DNA from: JAHTBL01 sp038532735
GTDB taxonomy: Bacteria > Pseudomonadota > Alphaproteobacteria > Rhodobacterales > Rhodobacteraceae
Length of the DNA stretch: 40,068 nt
Reading direction: 5' to 3'
Assembly (NCBI GenBank): GCA_038532735.1
Contig: JBCBAC010000017.1
Span: 1 to 40,068 of the forward strand
Shown here: positions 6,714 through 16,200 of the stretch, in pieces
Numbering within the stretch: the stretch's first letter is position 1
Layout: the number at the start of each line of letters is the position of its first letter
Translations under genes and position numbers: made by a program
The notes under the pieces: model-generated
Seen by the model: only the letters and a program-made list of their open reading frames with translations
Database searches by the model: none
What the model was told of the DNA's origin: nothing

Positions 6714-7676
6714 TCAGCGTTCCTTGAGGTCCTTGGCCAGCACGCGGCCATCATGCAAAAGCATGTCGGCCCAGCGCGGGTTGCCTAAAAAACGCTCGTA
6801 GACGCTGACAAAAACTGTGTCCTTGTCGAGCGCCGCGCGGCGGCGGTCGGAGCAAGGCTTTCCTTTGCCGACCCGGCAGATGCGGGATTTGAGGTTTTCG
6901 TAGGCGGTGTCGGTATCGGTGAAGGCCAGATCGCGGTTGGAGCGGTCGTAACGCACAGCTTCATGGGTTTCTGTTCCGCCAAAAATTGCAAGAGCCGCTG
7001 TAAACTGGCGGGCACAGTTGTCGTCGAAGCCCGTCAGGAAATGCGTGCGCAAGCCAGTGCTGGACGGGTTCGTGTCATAAAGCCGATACCCCCGACCCCG
7101 TTCAGGATAGCGCGCGACTTCGGTGCCCAGATCAGCGGTGCGCAGACCGCAAACGCGGGCGAGCGTGCCGTAGGGCAGCAAGGTGCCGCGCGGAACCTCG
7201 GGGGTCGCATCGACGCTGTCGGGGCCTTGATCGGGCGCGGCCTCACGCGGCATCGCAGTGCGGAAAAGGCTGCCGAGGCCGCGACGTGGGGTGTCCTCGG
7301 GGGAAGGCTGCGCGTCGGCAACAGGCGTATCTTCTGCCTCTGGCGAAGGCGCATCCGTCGGCTCTGTGCCGTCTTCGGTAGGTCGTGCAGCGACCTCCGG
7401 CTCTGACGGACCACCGCGCAAGCGGCGGAGAAAACCGAACGGGCTTTGAGGGGCGGCGGAGGCCATGGTGACGCTTCCCTCAGCCGTGTCATCGGGTGCG
7501 CCTTCGGCTTCTGGCGTTAGAATGGTGCTGAGCGCACCCTCTTCAGTCTCGGTGCTCACCGCCTCGACGGCAGCGCTGTCAGGATCGATGTCCATCTCCG
7601 CGATGTTGGGCAAGTCTTCCAACGCTGGCCCGCAGGCCAGAACACAAAAGCACAAGATGATCGATAGATGGCGCAA
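6714..7676 (-). CDS. Putative lipoprotein with acidic linker, function unknown
   Basis: 320 residues from the TTG at 7674-7676, preceded by GGGGGAGAGG. The N-terminus MRHLSIILCFCVLAC ends in a lipobox (VLAC), so it is probably a lipidated periplasmic protein. Residues of roughly 25-150 are low-complexity and rich in Glu, Ala, Pro, Asp and Thr, like a flexible linker. The C-terminal 160 or so residues look folded (TLLPYGTLARVCGLRTADLG, FLTGFDDNCARQFTAALAIFGG, and a Cys-containing KSRICRVGKGKPCSDRR). An in-frame ATG-type extension to 7733 would add 19 residues before the signal and is less likely. It lies 78 bases downstream of dnaE on the same strand. I do not recognise a named family. Confidence 0.75.
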   Translation of the reverse strand: MRHLSIILCFCVLACGPALEDLPNIAEMDIDPDSAAVEAVSTETEEGALSTILTPEAEGAPDDTAEGSVTMASAAPQSPFGFLRRLRGGPSEPEVAARPTEDGTEPTDAPSPEAEDTPVADAQPSPEDTPRRGLGSLFRTAMPREAAPDQGPDSVDATPEVPRGTLLPYGTLARVCGLRTADLGTEVARYPERGRGYRLYDTNPSSTGLRTHFLTGFDDNCARQFTAALAIFGGTETHEAVRYDRSNRDLAFTDTDTAYENLKSRICRVGKGKPCSDRRRAALDKDTVFVSVYERFLGNPRWADMLLHDGRVLAKDLKER

Positions 7677-7754
7677 GACCTCTCCCCCAAGAGATGATCG
7701 GGCGCTTTTAGCGATTGGGCGCAGCTGGATCAAGCGGGGGTGGCGCGGGTCCGC

Positions 7755-10700
7755 CTAGACCTCTTCAACGTCGAGCACACCGTTCAACGATTTGATCGCC
7801 CCCTTGATCTGGGGCGAGACGGGATAGGTGCCAGGCAGGTCAATCTCCACCTCGCCGGGCAAACCTTCGGTCATCAGGCAGAGCTGGATCGGGCCTTTGC
7901 CCTGCCCCCCTTTAGGCAGATCGCCAAGGACACGGGCGACGGAGTGCACGGCGGTTTCGGCATCCACGAACACCTTGAGCCCCATGGAGCTGGTGTCGAT
8001 CACCGCCGTATCAAGCGGCGTGACGGAGCGGCCCAGCAGCTTGAGCTGATCGCTTTCCATCGTCGCCTCGACCGTAAGCATCACCTTGGAACCGGTTTCG
8101 AGATGATCGCGCGCGGTCTCCAACGTGTCGGAGAACATAGTGACCTCATAGGCGCCGGTCGTGTCGGAGAGCTGCACGAAAGCAAACCGGTTCCCGCGAG
8201 CGGATTTGCGTTCCTGACGGCCCGCCACAGTGCCCGCCATCTTGGCCACATGCGGGCCGCGTTCGGCCTTCTGGCCGACCTCGTGCAGGGTCAGCACACC
8301 TTTGCGTTTCAGCGGTCCCATATAATCGTCGAGCGGATGGCCGGAGAGGTAGAAGCCGATGGCGGTGAACTCTTCGGTCAGGCGTTCGGCGGGCAGCCAG
8401 TCTTCGACAGGGCTGAGGCGCGGTTCAGGCAAGTCATCGCCCGCTTCGCCGAAAAGCGAGACCTGGTTAGAGTTGCGCTGGTCATGGATCGCGGCGGAGT
8501 AGCCGACGAGGCCATCAAGGCTGTCAAAAACGCGGCGGCGGTTGGGATCAAGCTGGTCGAATGCGCCGGAGCGGGCGAGCATTTCAAGCGGGCGCTTGCC
8601 GACCCGCTTCAGATCAACCCGGCGGGCAAGGTCAAACAGCGTGATGAACGGCTTATCGCCGCGCGCCTCTGTCACCAGTTTCATCGCTTCGACGCCCACG
8701 TTTTTCAAAGCGCCCAGCGCATAGACAACGCGGCCTTCCGAGACGCTGAACATCGCTTCGGAGCGGTTCACGCAAGGGGGGATAATCTCGATGCCCAGGC
8801 CACCACGGTCCGTGGGTTTGCGCACCTCATCGGCGTAAATGGCCAGCTTGTCGGTGAGGTGCAGATCGCAATTCATGACACCGGCCATGAATTCGACCGG
8901 GTGGTTCGCCTTCAGCCATGCGGTCTGATAGCTGACAACCGCATAGGCCGCGGCGTGGGATTTGTTGAAGCCGTAATTGGCGAACTTGTCGAGGAGGTTC
9001 CAGACCTCCATCGCTTTGTCCTTGTCGACACCGTTCTTGGCGGCACCTTCCAGAAATTTTGGACGCTCGGCATCCATGGCTTCCTGGATTTTCTTACCCA
9101 TAGCGCGGCGCAACAGGTCAGCACCACCAAGGGAGTATCCCGCCATCTCCTGCGCGATCTGCATCACCTGTTCCTGGTAAACAATGATGCCTTGTGTCTC
9201 GTCGAGGATATGATCGATGGAGGGGTGCAGGCCCTCGCGTTCGCTGAGGCCGTTCTTGACCTCGCAGTATTTCGGGATGTTCTCCATCGGACCGGGTCGG
9301 TAGAGGGCGACAAGCGCGATGATGTCCTCGATACAATTGGGTTTCATGCGCTTCAGGGCATCCATCATGCCAGAGCTTTCCACCTGGAATACAGCGACGG
9401 TTTTGGCGGCGGAATAGAGCGCGTAGGTCTTTTCGTCATCGAGCGGGATCGCGTTAATGTCGATCTCCACCCCGCGATCTTTGAGCAAATTCAACGCGTT
9501 CTGGATGACGGTCAGGGTCTTGAGGCCGAGAAAGTCGAACTTTACCAGACCGGCTTGTTCGACCCATTTCATGTTGAACTGGGTGGCGGGCATGTCGGAC
9601 CGCGGGTCTTGGTAAAGCGGCACGAGGGCGTCCAGCGGACGGTCGCCGATCACCACACCGGCGGCGTGGGTGGAGGCGTTTCTGAGCAAGCCTTCCACCT
9701 GCTGGCCGTAGTCGAGAAGACGCGCGACGACCTCTTCGTTCTTGGCCTCTTCACGCAGGCGCGGCTCGTCGGCGAGCGCTTTTTCGATGGAAACAGGTTT
9801 AACGCCTTCCACCGGGATCATCTTCGAGAGGCGGTCCACCTGACCGTAGGGCATCTGCAACACGCGGCCAACGTCACGGACGGCAGCCTTCGACAGCAGC
9901 GCGCCGAAGGTGATGATCTGGCCCACCTTGTCGCGACCGTATTTTTCCTGAACATAGCGGATGACCTCCTCCCGCCGGTCCATGCAGAAGTCGATGTCGA
10001 AGTCGGGCATGGAGACACGTTCGGGGTTCAAAAATCGCTCAAACAGGAGGCTGTAGCGCAGGGGATCAAGGTCGGTGATCGTGAGTGCGTACGCCACGAG
10101 CGATCCAGCACCCGAGCCACGGCCCGGCCCGACGGGGATGTCATTGTCCTTCGCCCATTTGATGAAGTCGGCGACGATCAGGAAGTAGCCAGGAAAGCCC
10201 ATGCCTTCGATGATGCCAAGCTCAAACTCGAGGCGTTTTTCGTAGTCCTCGACCGGGGCGGCGTGCGGAATCACGGCGAGGCGTTCTTTCAGTCCTTCGA
10301 TGGACTGACGGCGCAGTTCTTCGACCTCGTCATCGGCAAATCTTGGCAGGATCGGGTCGCGCTTATAGGCTTTAAAGGCGCAGCGGCGCGCGATTTCAAC
10401 AGTATTTTCAAGCGCTTCCGGCAGATCGGCGAAAAGGGTCGCCATTTCCTGCGGGGTTTTGAAATAATGCTGCGGTGTCAGGCGGCGGCGCGGTTCCTGC
10501 TGGTCGACATAGGCACCTTCCGCAATGCAGATCAGCGCGTCATGCGCCTCATACATCTTGGATTTCGGGAAATAGACGTCATTTGTGGCAACAAGCGGGA
10601 GATCCATCGCGTAGGCCATTTCGATGAACGGGCGTTCGGTCAGGCGCTCCGCCTCGGGCTGGCCATCCTCAGATGGGTGGCGCTGCAGTTCGACGTAAAG

Positions 10701-11210
10701 CCGGTTCGGGAAAGCGGCGGCAAGCGTCGTCATAAGCGCCTGTGCCTTGGGACTCTGCCCGGCCTGCAAGAGCTTGCCCAACGCGCCTTCGGGACCGCCG
10801 GTCAGACAGATCACGCCGTCTGCGCGGGCGACCAGTTCATCCACGGTGACTTGAGGCAGCTGATCGCCCTTGTCGACATAAAGGCAAGAGTTGAGCTGCA
10901 TCAGGTTTTCGTAGCCCACCTCATTCTGGGCGAGTAAAACAAGGGGTGCCGGCTCTTTCAGGCGGGCGCCGGGCTCGGCTGGGTCATAAGTCAGATCAAC
11001 CTGGCAGCCCATGATCGGCTGCACCCCTGCCTTCGCAGCACCCTCGGCAAATTCAAGCGCGCAGAACATGTTGTTCGTGTCCGTGACGGCCACGGCGGGC
11101 ATACCCATATCGGCGCATAGACCGGGGAGCTTTTTAACCGGAATCGCCCCTTCGAGGAGGGAATATTCAGTGTGGACGCGAAGATGAATGAATCGGGGTT
11201 GGCTGCTCAT
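7755..11210 (-). CDS. dnaE: DNA polymerase III subunit alpha
   Basis: The 1151-residue catalytic subunit of the replicative polymerase (E. coli DnaE is 1160). Order: PHP domain from residue 8 (HLRVHTEYSLLEGA), then the C-family polymerase core with GPGRGSGAGSLVAY (361-374) and the acidic active-site block PDFDIDF (402-408, metal-binding Asp403 and Asp405). Next come the fingers with the family's typical KFDFLGLKTLTVI and YRPGPMENIPKY, and the C-terminal OB-fold (VAKMAGTVAGRQERKSARGNRFAFVQL). It acts in the cytoplasm with the epsilon and beta subunits. The start is ATG 11208-11210, directly before the conserved PHP block. No clear Shine-Dalgarno is visible. Confidence 0.98.
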   Translation of the reverse strand: MSSQPRFIHLRVHTEYSLLEGAIPVKKLPGLCADMGMPAVAVTDTNNMFCALEFAEGAAKAGVQPIMGCQVDLTYDPAEPGARLKEPAPLVLLAQNEVGYENLMQLNSCLYVDKGDQLPQVTVDELVARADGVICLTGGPEGALGKLLQAGQSPKAQALMTTLAAAFPNRLYVELQRHPSEDGQPEAERLTERPFIEMAYAMDLPLVATNDVYFPKSKMYEAHDALICIAEGAYVDQQEPRRRLTPQHYFKTPQEMATLFADLPEALENTVEIARRCAFKAYKRDPILPRFADDEVEELRRQSIEGLKERLAVIPHAAPVEDYEKRLEFELGIIEGMGFPGYFLIVADFIKWAKDNDIPVGPGRGSGAGSLVAYALTITDLDPLRYSLLFERFLNPERVSMPDFDIDFCMDRREEVIRYVQEKYGRDKVGQIITFGALLSKAAVRDVGRVLQMPYGQVDRLSKMIPVEGVKPVSIEKALADEPRLREEAKNEEVVARLLDYGQQVEGLLRNASTHAAGVVIGDRPLDALVPLYQDPRSDMPATQFNMKWVEQAGLVKFDFLGLKTLTVIQNALNLLKDRGVEIDINAIPLDDEKTYALYSAAKTVAVFQVESSGMMDALKRMKPNCIEDIIALVALYRPGPMENIPKYCEVKNGLSEREGLHPSIDHILDETQGIIVYQEQVMQIAQEMAGYSLGGADLLRRAMGKKIQEAMDAERPKFLEGAAKNGVDKDKAMEVWNLLDKFANYGFNKSHAAAYAVVSYQTAWLKANHPVEFMAGVMNCDLHLTDKLAIYADEVRKPTDRGGLGIEIIPPCVNRSEAMFSVSEGRVVYALGALKNVGVEAMKLVTEARGDKPFITLFDLARRVDLKRVGKRPLEMLARSGAFDQLDPNRRRVFDSLDGLVGYSAAIHDQRNSNQVSLFGEAGDDLPEPRLSPVEDWLPAERLTEEFTAIGFYLSGHPLDDYMGPLKRKGVLTLHEVGQKAERGPHVAKMAGTVAGRQERKSARGNRFAFVQLSDTTGAYEVTMFSDTLETARDHLETGSKVMLTVEATMESDQLKLLGRSVTPLDTAVIDTSSMGLKVFVDAETAVHSVARVLGDLPKGGQGKGPIQLCLMTEGLPGEVEIDLPGTYPVSPQIKGAIKSLNGVLDVEEV

Positions 11211-11335
11211 GGCGGAACCGTATCGCCGGGACTAGCGCGATGGAAGCGGTGTGCGCGGGAAAAACGCACTTGCAACGCGGCGGGTCGGCGGTAGCGTGCA
11301 TTTCAGCTTGGAGCAGCGTCGTTTCGGAGGGCCAT

Positions 11336-12406
11336 GTGACCGATATCATCGTGATTGGCGGCGGGATTGCCGGGGTGTCTGCCGCAGCACAGCTGGCCAA
11401 AGGCGCGTCCGTCACGGTGCTGGAGGCGGAGGATGCACTGGCCTATCACGCGTCGGGTCGGTCCGCGGCTATGTTTCTGAAAACATACGGGAATACGACT
11501 GTCCGCGCTTTGAATGAAGCGTCTGAAGACGGGCATATCGCGGCAGGCGTTTTGTCTGCGCGGGGAATGCTTTTGCTTGGGAAAGCCGACGAAGCGGAGC
11601 CGTTTGAGGCGGAACGGGTGAGCTTCGGGATGGAACGGTTGAGCATCGCGGAGGCCTTGCAGATTTTGCCCATCGTGAACCCAGAAACGACCGCTTATGC
11701 GGGATATTTGGGCACGGCGCAGGATCTGGATACGGACCTGCTGGTGCAGACATATCGCAAGGCAGCGCTGGCGGATGATGTGACGTTTGAAACAGGTGTG
11801 CGCGTCGATGCGATCGAGCGCAGGGATGGGGTTTGGACTGTCCGGGCGGGCGCGCGGCATTGGCGCGCTGAGATCGTGGTTAATGCGGCGGGGGCCTGGG
11901 CCGATCAAGTCGCAGCGATGGCGGATGTTGCACCGTTGGGCATCCAGCCTTATCGCCGGTCGATGGCGCGGGTGCCCGCGCCGGGCGGGCATGACACATC
12001 TGACTGGCCCTTTGTCGATGGTGTTGACGAGGCGTGGTATGCCAAGCCGGATGCGGGAAAATGGCTCATCTCCCCTGCTGATGAGGACCCTGTCGCGCCG
12101 CAGGATGCCTGGGCGGACGATATGGTTCTGGCCGAGGGGATCGCGCGCTACCAAGAAATGGTGACCGAAGAGGTGACGCGGGTGGAAACGACATGGGCAG
12201 GCCTGCGCAGTTTTGCCCCAGACCGGGCGTTGGTTATCGGGCGCGACCCTATAGAACCGGATTTCGTATGGTTAACGGGGCAAGGCGGATATGGTTTTCA
12301 GACCGCCCCCGCTGCCGCGCAGCTTTGCACTGATCTGACCCACGGGCAGCCCCCGGAGTTAGGCGCAGATGTCGTTGCCGCTGTGTCGCCGGAGCGGTTT
12401 GCGTGA
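11336..12406 (+). CDS. FAD-dependent oxidoreductase of the DAO family
   Basis: 356 residues from the GTG at 11336-11338, chosen because GGAGG lies 5 bases upstream and the protein then begins directly with the FAD-binding MTDIIVIGGGIAGVSAA (GGGIAG 8-13). The fold and length match glycine oxidase/D-amino-acid dehydrogenase relatives, including the late FVWLTGQGGYGFQTAPAAAQL block near the C-terminus. The substrate cannot be read from the sequence; an amine or D-amino acid is likely. The gene is divergent from dnaE across about 125 bases and shares a 4-base GTGA overlap with the downstream DUF938 gene, so the two are translationally coupled. Confidence 0.88.
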   Translation: MTDIIVIGGGIAGVSAAAQLAKGASVTVLEAEDALAYHASGRSAAMFLKTYGNTTVRALNEASEDGHIAAGVLSARGMLLLGKADEAEPFEAERVSFGMERLSIAEALQILPIVNPETTAYAGYLGTAQDLDTDLLVQTYRKAALADDVTFETGVRVDAIERRDGVWTVRAGARHWRAEIVVNAAGAWADQVAAMADVAPLGIQPYRRSMARVPAPGGHDTSDWPFVDGVDEAWYAKPDAGKWLISPADEDPVAPQDAWADDMVLAEGIARYQEMVTEEVTRVETTWAGLRSFAPDRALVIGRDPIEPDFVWLTGQGGYGFQTAPAAAQLCTDLTHGQPPELGADVVAAVSPERFA

Positions 12407-12999
12407 CGCGGCTCGTCTCCCCTTCTGCGGCGCGCAATGCGGGGCCGATCCTGGCACTGTTGGAGCAGGTTGCACCCGCAAGCGGACGGGCGTTGGAGAT
12501 CGCAAGCGGCACAGGAGAACATGTGTTGCATTTTGCTCATGCGTTTCCGGAAGTTGACTGGCAACCAAGCGATGTGGATCCGGAACGGCTTGCCTCTATC
12601 GAGGATTGGTCGCGGGATCATTATGGAGACAATCTGCAGCGCCCCGTCTATCTGGACGCAACGGAACCCGGCTGGGAGATGGCGCATGATCCGTTTGATC
12701 TGGTTGTTCTGATCAACCTGCTGCATCTGATTTCAGATGACGCAGCGCGGTGTGTTTTGGATGGTATCGCAGAGGCGCTGGAGGATGGCGGCACCGCGAT
12801 GATTTACGGTCCGTTCTTGCGCGACGGGCGGACGACCAGTGATGGCGATGCGACGTTCCACGCGAAGATTCAGGCAGATGACCCGGCGAACGGGTACAAG
12901 GATATCGGCGTCATTTTTGAACATCTTCAGGGCCTTGGGCTTGATGTCGCGCGACATGAGATGCCCGCGAACAATATAGCGCTCATGGCTCAGAAATAA
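12403..12999 (+). CDS. DUF938 family SAM-dependent methyltransferase-like protein
   Basis: 198 residues from a GTG start that overlaps the stop of the upstream oxidase (GTGA). The N-terminal SPSAARNAGPILALLEQV and the SAM-binding loop ALEIASGTGEHVLHFA (about 30-45) are the DUF938 hallmark. WQPSDVDPERLASI and the later NLLHLISDDAARCVLDG and MIYGPFLRDGRTTSDGDA continue the family pattern. DUF938 is found widely in proteobacteria and eukaryotes and is predicted to be a methyltransferase; I know of no established substrate. Its 3' end overlaps the convergent gene by 10 bases. Confidence 0.88.
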   Translation: MTRLVSPSAARNAGPILALLEQVAPASGRALEIASGTGEHVLHFAHAFPEVDWQPSDVDPERLASIEDWSRDHYGDNLQRPVYLDATEPGWEMAHDPFDLVVLINLLHLISDDAARCVLDGIAEALEDGGTAMIYGPFLRDGRTTSDGDATFHAKIQADDPANGYKDIGVIFEHLQGLGLDVARHEMPANNIALMAQK

Positions 13000-13508
13000 C
13001 CCAGGCCGAATGGAAGCTCGCGACGGGAGAGCACCGTAATGCCCGTCGCACAAGGCGGCGGTGTTGCGTTTTGCAAGGTCGCAAGCTCTGCCTCGATGAT
13101 GCGGGCGAGGCACTGGATTGCCTGCGGATCAGGGCTGTCGTCGGCGCGCAAATTTGTGAGGAACTGCGCATTCAGAAGCACCGTCTTGACGCTTCCTGTC
13201 GGCTGCAGGGAGATGACGCGCACCAGATCGGGGGCATCTTCGACCTGACAGGCGGTACCGCATTGTTCAACTGCGCCCGGAACGTATTGGAGGTTAAACC
13301 ACTCTGCCAAACTCACAACGCGTAAGCGTGCTGAATTGATATCGTCTGTATAACTCAACCCGGCGGGCAGAGCGATTTCTGCGCGCAAGGCACCCGCTGC
13401 GTCACCGCTCAGATGGACCTGAACGGGATCGGAGCTTCGGACTAGCAGTAGGATGCCGAGGGCCACCACGAGCAGGGCAATGGCACTAAAGAAAATCGCG
13501 CGGATCAT
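12990..13508 (-). CDS. Membrane-anchored protein of unknown function
   Basis: 172 residues. One N-terminal hydrophobic segment (about residues 4-24, IFFSAIALLVVALGILLLV) precedes a hydrophilic domain with four cysteines (EQCGTACQV, QCLAR and PPCATG), probably periplasmic. AGAGAG lies just before the ATG at 13506-13508. It overlaps the convergent DUF938 gene by 10 bases and follows the DMGDH-type gene boundary by 37 bases on the other side. I recognise no family. The well-placed start, hydrophobic anchor and paired cysteines support a real protein. Confidence 0.65.
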   Translation of the reverse strand: MIRAIFFSAIALLVVALGILLLVRSSDPVQVHLSGDAAGALRAEIALPAGLSYTDDINSARLRVVSLAEWFNLQYVPGAVEQCGTACQVEDAPDLVRVISLQPTGSVKTVLLNAQFLTNLRADDSPDPQAIQCLARIIEAELATLQNATPPPCATGITVLSRRELPFGLGYF

Positions 13509-13545
13509 GGCTCTCTAAAAAGCGTAGAACGTCTCGCAGTCAAGG

Positions 13546-16041
13546 TTAACCGTCTACGCGGATTGCCGCATTGGTGGGATCGTACGGGCTGTCTTCGACA
13601 ATCTCGGCGTCCCAGAGCGTGTCGAACATTTTAACCTTCAGCTTGGTGCCCGGCGTAGCCAGATCGGGGGTGACATACCCCATCCCGATGGACTTGCCAA
13701 AGGCCACAGAGTAGCCGCCGGAGGTCAAGCGACCGACCCGCGTCTCGCCGTGATAGAGCACTTCACGCCCCCATGGATCGGCATCGTCGGGACCGTCGAT
13801 CAGGAGCGTGACGCATTGCGAGCGAACACCCGTTTTGACCATCGCGTCCTTGCCGTAGAAGTCTTTTCTCAGATCAATAAACCGCGGTAAATCAGCCTCT
13901 TGCGGGGTGGCGTCGCGACCGAGTTCAGTGCCGAACGCGCGGTAGGATTTCTCTTGGCGGAGCCAGTTTTGTGCGCGTCCACCAACCAGTTTCATCCCGT
14001 GCTTTTCGCCCGCCTTTTCGAGCAGATCAAAGAGGTAGTTCTGCATCTCAATGGGGTGGTGCAGCTCCCATCCCAGCTCTCCGGTGTAGGCGACGCGGAT
14101 GGCGCGGACGGGGCACATGCCCAGCTCGATATCGCGGCAGGACAGCCACGGAAACCGCTTGTTGGAGAGCGCAGTTTCCGGGTCGGCGTCCTTGATCACT
14201 TCTTTCAGAACGTCGCGTGACTTTGGGCCAGCGATGGCGAAAACACCCCATTTGGTCGTGACATCCTCTTCGTTGATGCGACCAAACTCGGGCTCTTTGT
14301 CCATGATCGCTTTATAGAGGTAGTCCTGATCATAGGCGTGCCACGCGCCTGCGGAGACGAGGTAATAATCATTCTCGGCCAGCCGCACGATGGTGTATTC
14401 CGTGCGGGTCGTGCCCTTCTCGGTCAACGCGTAAGTGAGGTTAATGCGACGGACTTTCGGCAGCTTGTTCGTGGTAAACCAATCGAGGAACGCGGTCGCG
14501 CCCGGACCACTGATCCGGTGCTTGGTGAAAGCGGTGGCGTCCACCAGGCCGACCCCTTCGCGGATCGCTTTGGCCTCTTCGACGGCATACTTCCACCATG
14601 CGCCGCGCCGGAAAGAGCGGGCGTCGTGGTCGAAATTATCGGGCGCGTCGAGGGGGCCGAAATAGTTGGGGCGCTCGAACCCGTTCACGCAACCAAACTG
14701 CGCGCCGCGGGCCTTCTGGCGCTCATAGGCAGGTGCTGTGCGCAGCGGGCGGCAGGCTTCACGCTCTTCATCCGGGTGGTGCAGGATGTAGACGTGTTCG
14801 TAGCACTCCTCGTTCTTGCGGGCGGCGTATTCGGTCGTCATCCAGTCGCCGTATCGCTTGGGATCGAGGGAGGCCATGTCGATCTCTGCCTCGCCCTCGG
14901 TCATCATCTGGGCCAGATAATGACCCGCGCCACCCGCGGCGGTGATGCCGAAGCTGAAGCCTTCGGCCAGCCACATGTTGCGCAGACCCGGCGCCGGGCC
15001 AATCAGCGGATTGCCATCAGGCGTGTAGCAGATCGGACCGTTGAAATCGTCTTTCAGACCAACCTCTTCCGAGGAAGGGATGCGGTGGATCATCGACATG
15101 TACTCCTCCTCGATCCGCTCCAGATCGAGGGGGAAAAGGTCGGCGCGGAAACTGTCGGGGACAGCGTATTCAAAGCGCGCAGGCGCGTTGCGCTCGTAAG
15201 GGCCAAGGATCCAGCCGCCGCGTTCTTCGCGCACATACCATTTGGCGTCCGCATCGCGCAGAACCGGGTGCTCGGGGTTGGACTTGCGCCATTCGACGAG
15301 CGCGGGATCGGGCTCGGTCACGATGAACTGATGCTCCACCGGGATCGCGGGGATCTTGATGCCCAGCAGTTTGGCGGTGCGCTGCGCGTGGTTGCCCGTC
15401 GCGGTTACAACATGCTCGGCGGTGATCACCGATTGCTCGTCTGAGGGGACGAGGTTGCCACCCTTTTCGACCATCTTGGTAATGGTGACGCGCCATGCGT
15501 CGCCGGTCCATTCGTAGCCATCAACCTGCCACTTCCGCTCAATCGTGACGCCGTGCTGACGCGCGCCCTTGGCCATCGCCATGGTGACATCGGCAGGGTT
15601 AATGTAGCCGTCGGTCGGATGGTAAATCGCGCCCTTCAGATCCTCGGTGCGCACCAGCGGGTAGCGGTCCTTGATCTGCGTGGGCGAGAGCCATTCGTAA
15701 GGCACGCCGCATGTCTCAGCTGTAGAGGCGTAGAGCATGTATTCGTCCATACGCGCGTCGGTCTGCGCCATGCGCAGGTTGCCCACGACATAAAAGCCCG
15801 CATTCAGGCCCGTCTCTTCCTCAAGCGTTTTGTAAAACCTGATGGAGTAGTCGTGGATATGCGTCGTCGCATAGCTCATGTTAAAGTAAGGCAGCAGACC
15901 CGCGGCATGCCAGGTGGAGCCGGAGGTCAGCTCATCCCGCTCCAGCAGCATCGTGTCCCACCCCGCTTTGCCAAGGTGATAGGCAATCGAGGTGCCAACG
16001 GCACCGCCGCCAACAACAAGGGCTTTGACATGCGTTTTCAT
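13546..16041 (-). CDS. Dimethylglycine/sarcosine dehydrogenase-type flavoprotein with GcvT domain
   Basis: 831 residues. The N-terminal DAO domain has GGGAVG (11-16) and the sequence SGSTWHAAGL, whose His45 aligns with the covalent-FAD histidine of mammalian dimethylglycine dehydrogenase. The C-terminal half is a GcvT/aminomethyltransferase-like tetrahydrofolate domain (GPGATAFLDWFTTNKLP, GELGWELHHPIEMQNYLFDLLEKAG, LTSGGYSVAFGKSIGMGYV). Enzymes of this build demethylate dimethylglycine or sarcosine and pass the one-carbon unit to THF as 5,10-methylene-THF. Bacterial homologues vary in substrate, so the exact amine is not certain. GGAGAG lies 4 bases before the ATG. The gene is divergent from panC-panB. 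Confidence 0.88.
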   Translation of the reverse strand: MKTHVKALVVGGGAVGTSIAYHLGKAGWDTMLLERDELTSGSTWHAAGLLPYFNMSYATTHIHDYSIRFYKTLEEETGLNAGFYVVGNLRMAQTDARMDEYMLYASTAETCGVPYEWLSPTQIKDRYPLVRTEDLKGAIYHPTDGYINPADVTMAMAKGARQHGVTIERKWQVDGYEWTGDAWRVTITKMVEKGGNLVPSDEQSVITAEHVVTATGNHAQRTAKLLGIKIPAIPVEHQFIVTEPDPALVEWRKSNPEHPVLRDADAKWYVREERGGWILGPYERNAPARFEYAVPDSFRADLFPLDLERIEEEYMSMIHRIPSSEEVGLKDDFNGPICYTPDGNPLIGPAPGLRNMWLAEGFSFGITAAGGAGHYLAQMMTEGEAEIDMASLDPKRYGDWMTTEYAARKNEECYEHVYILHHPDEEREACRPLRTAPAYERQKARGAQFGCVNGFERPNYFGPLDAPDNFDHDARSFRRGAWWKYAVEEAKAIREGVGLVDATAFTKHRISGPGATAFLDWFTTNKLPKVRRINLTYALTEKGTTRTEYTIVRLAENDYYLVSAGAWHAYDQDYLYKAIMDKEPEFGRINEEDVTTKWGVFAIAGPKSRDVLKEVIKDADPETALSNKRFPWLSCRDIELGMCPVRAIRVAYTGELGWELHHPIEMQNYLFDLLEKAGEKHGMKLVGGRAQNWLRQEKSYRAFGTELGRDATPQEADLPRFIDLRKDFYGKDAMVKTGVRSQCVTLLIDGPDDADPWGREVLYHGETRVGRLTSGGYSVAFGKSIGMGYVTPDLATPGTKLKVKMFDTLWDAEIVEDSPYDPTNAAIRVDG

Positions 16042-16200
16042 GAGACTCTCCGGGCCATTCGTTAGGCCTGTTTTACCGTGAGGGCGCGGCGTGGGGCACG
16101 TTCACCCGACCAATTGCCGCGAAAATGCGACCTTGGTGCGCTTGGCAAGGTGATGCGCGGTGGCTAAACCCAAGCGCAGCACGACGAAGGGACCGCCCGT

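Noticed and set aside
7740..10937. A 1065-codon open frame on the plus strand
   Set aside because: It lies fully antisense to dnaE, whose motifs are intact; its translation has no recognisable domain and is rich in His/Arg/Gln, as expected from the complement of GC-rich coding DNA.
13522..13559. Inverted repeat GCGTAGA...TCTACGC as a terminator of the DMGDH gene
   Set aside because: The arms are only 7 bases with a 24-base loop and no T run, too weak to call.
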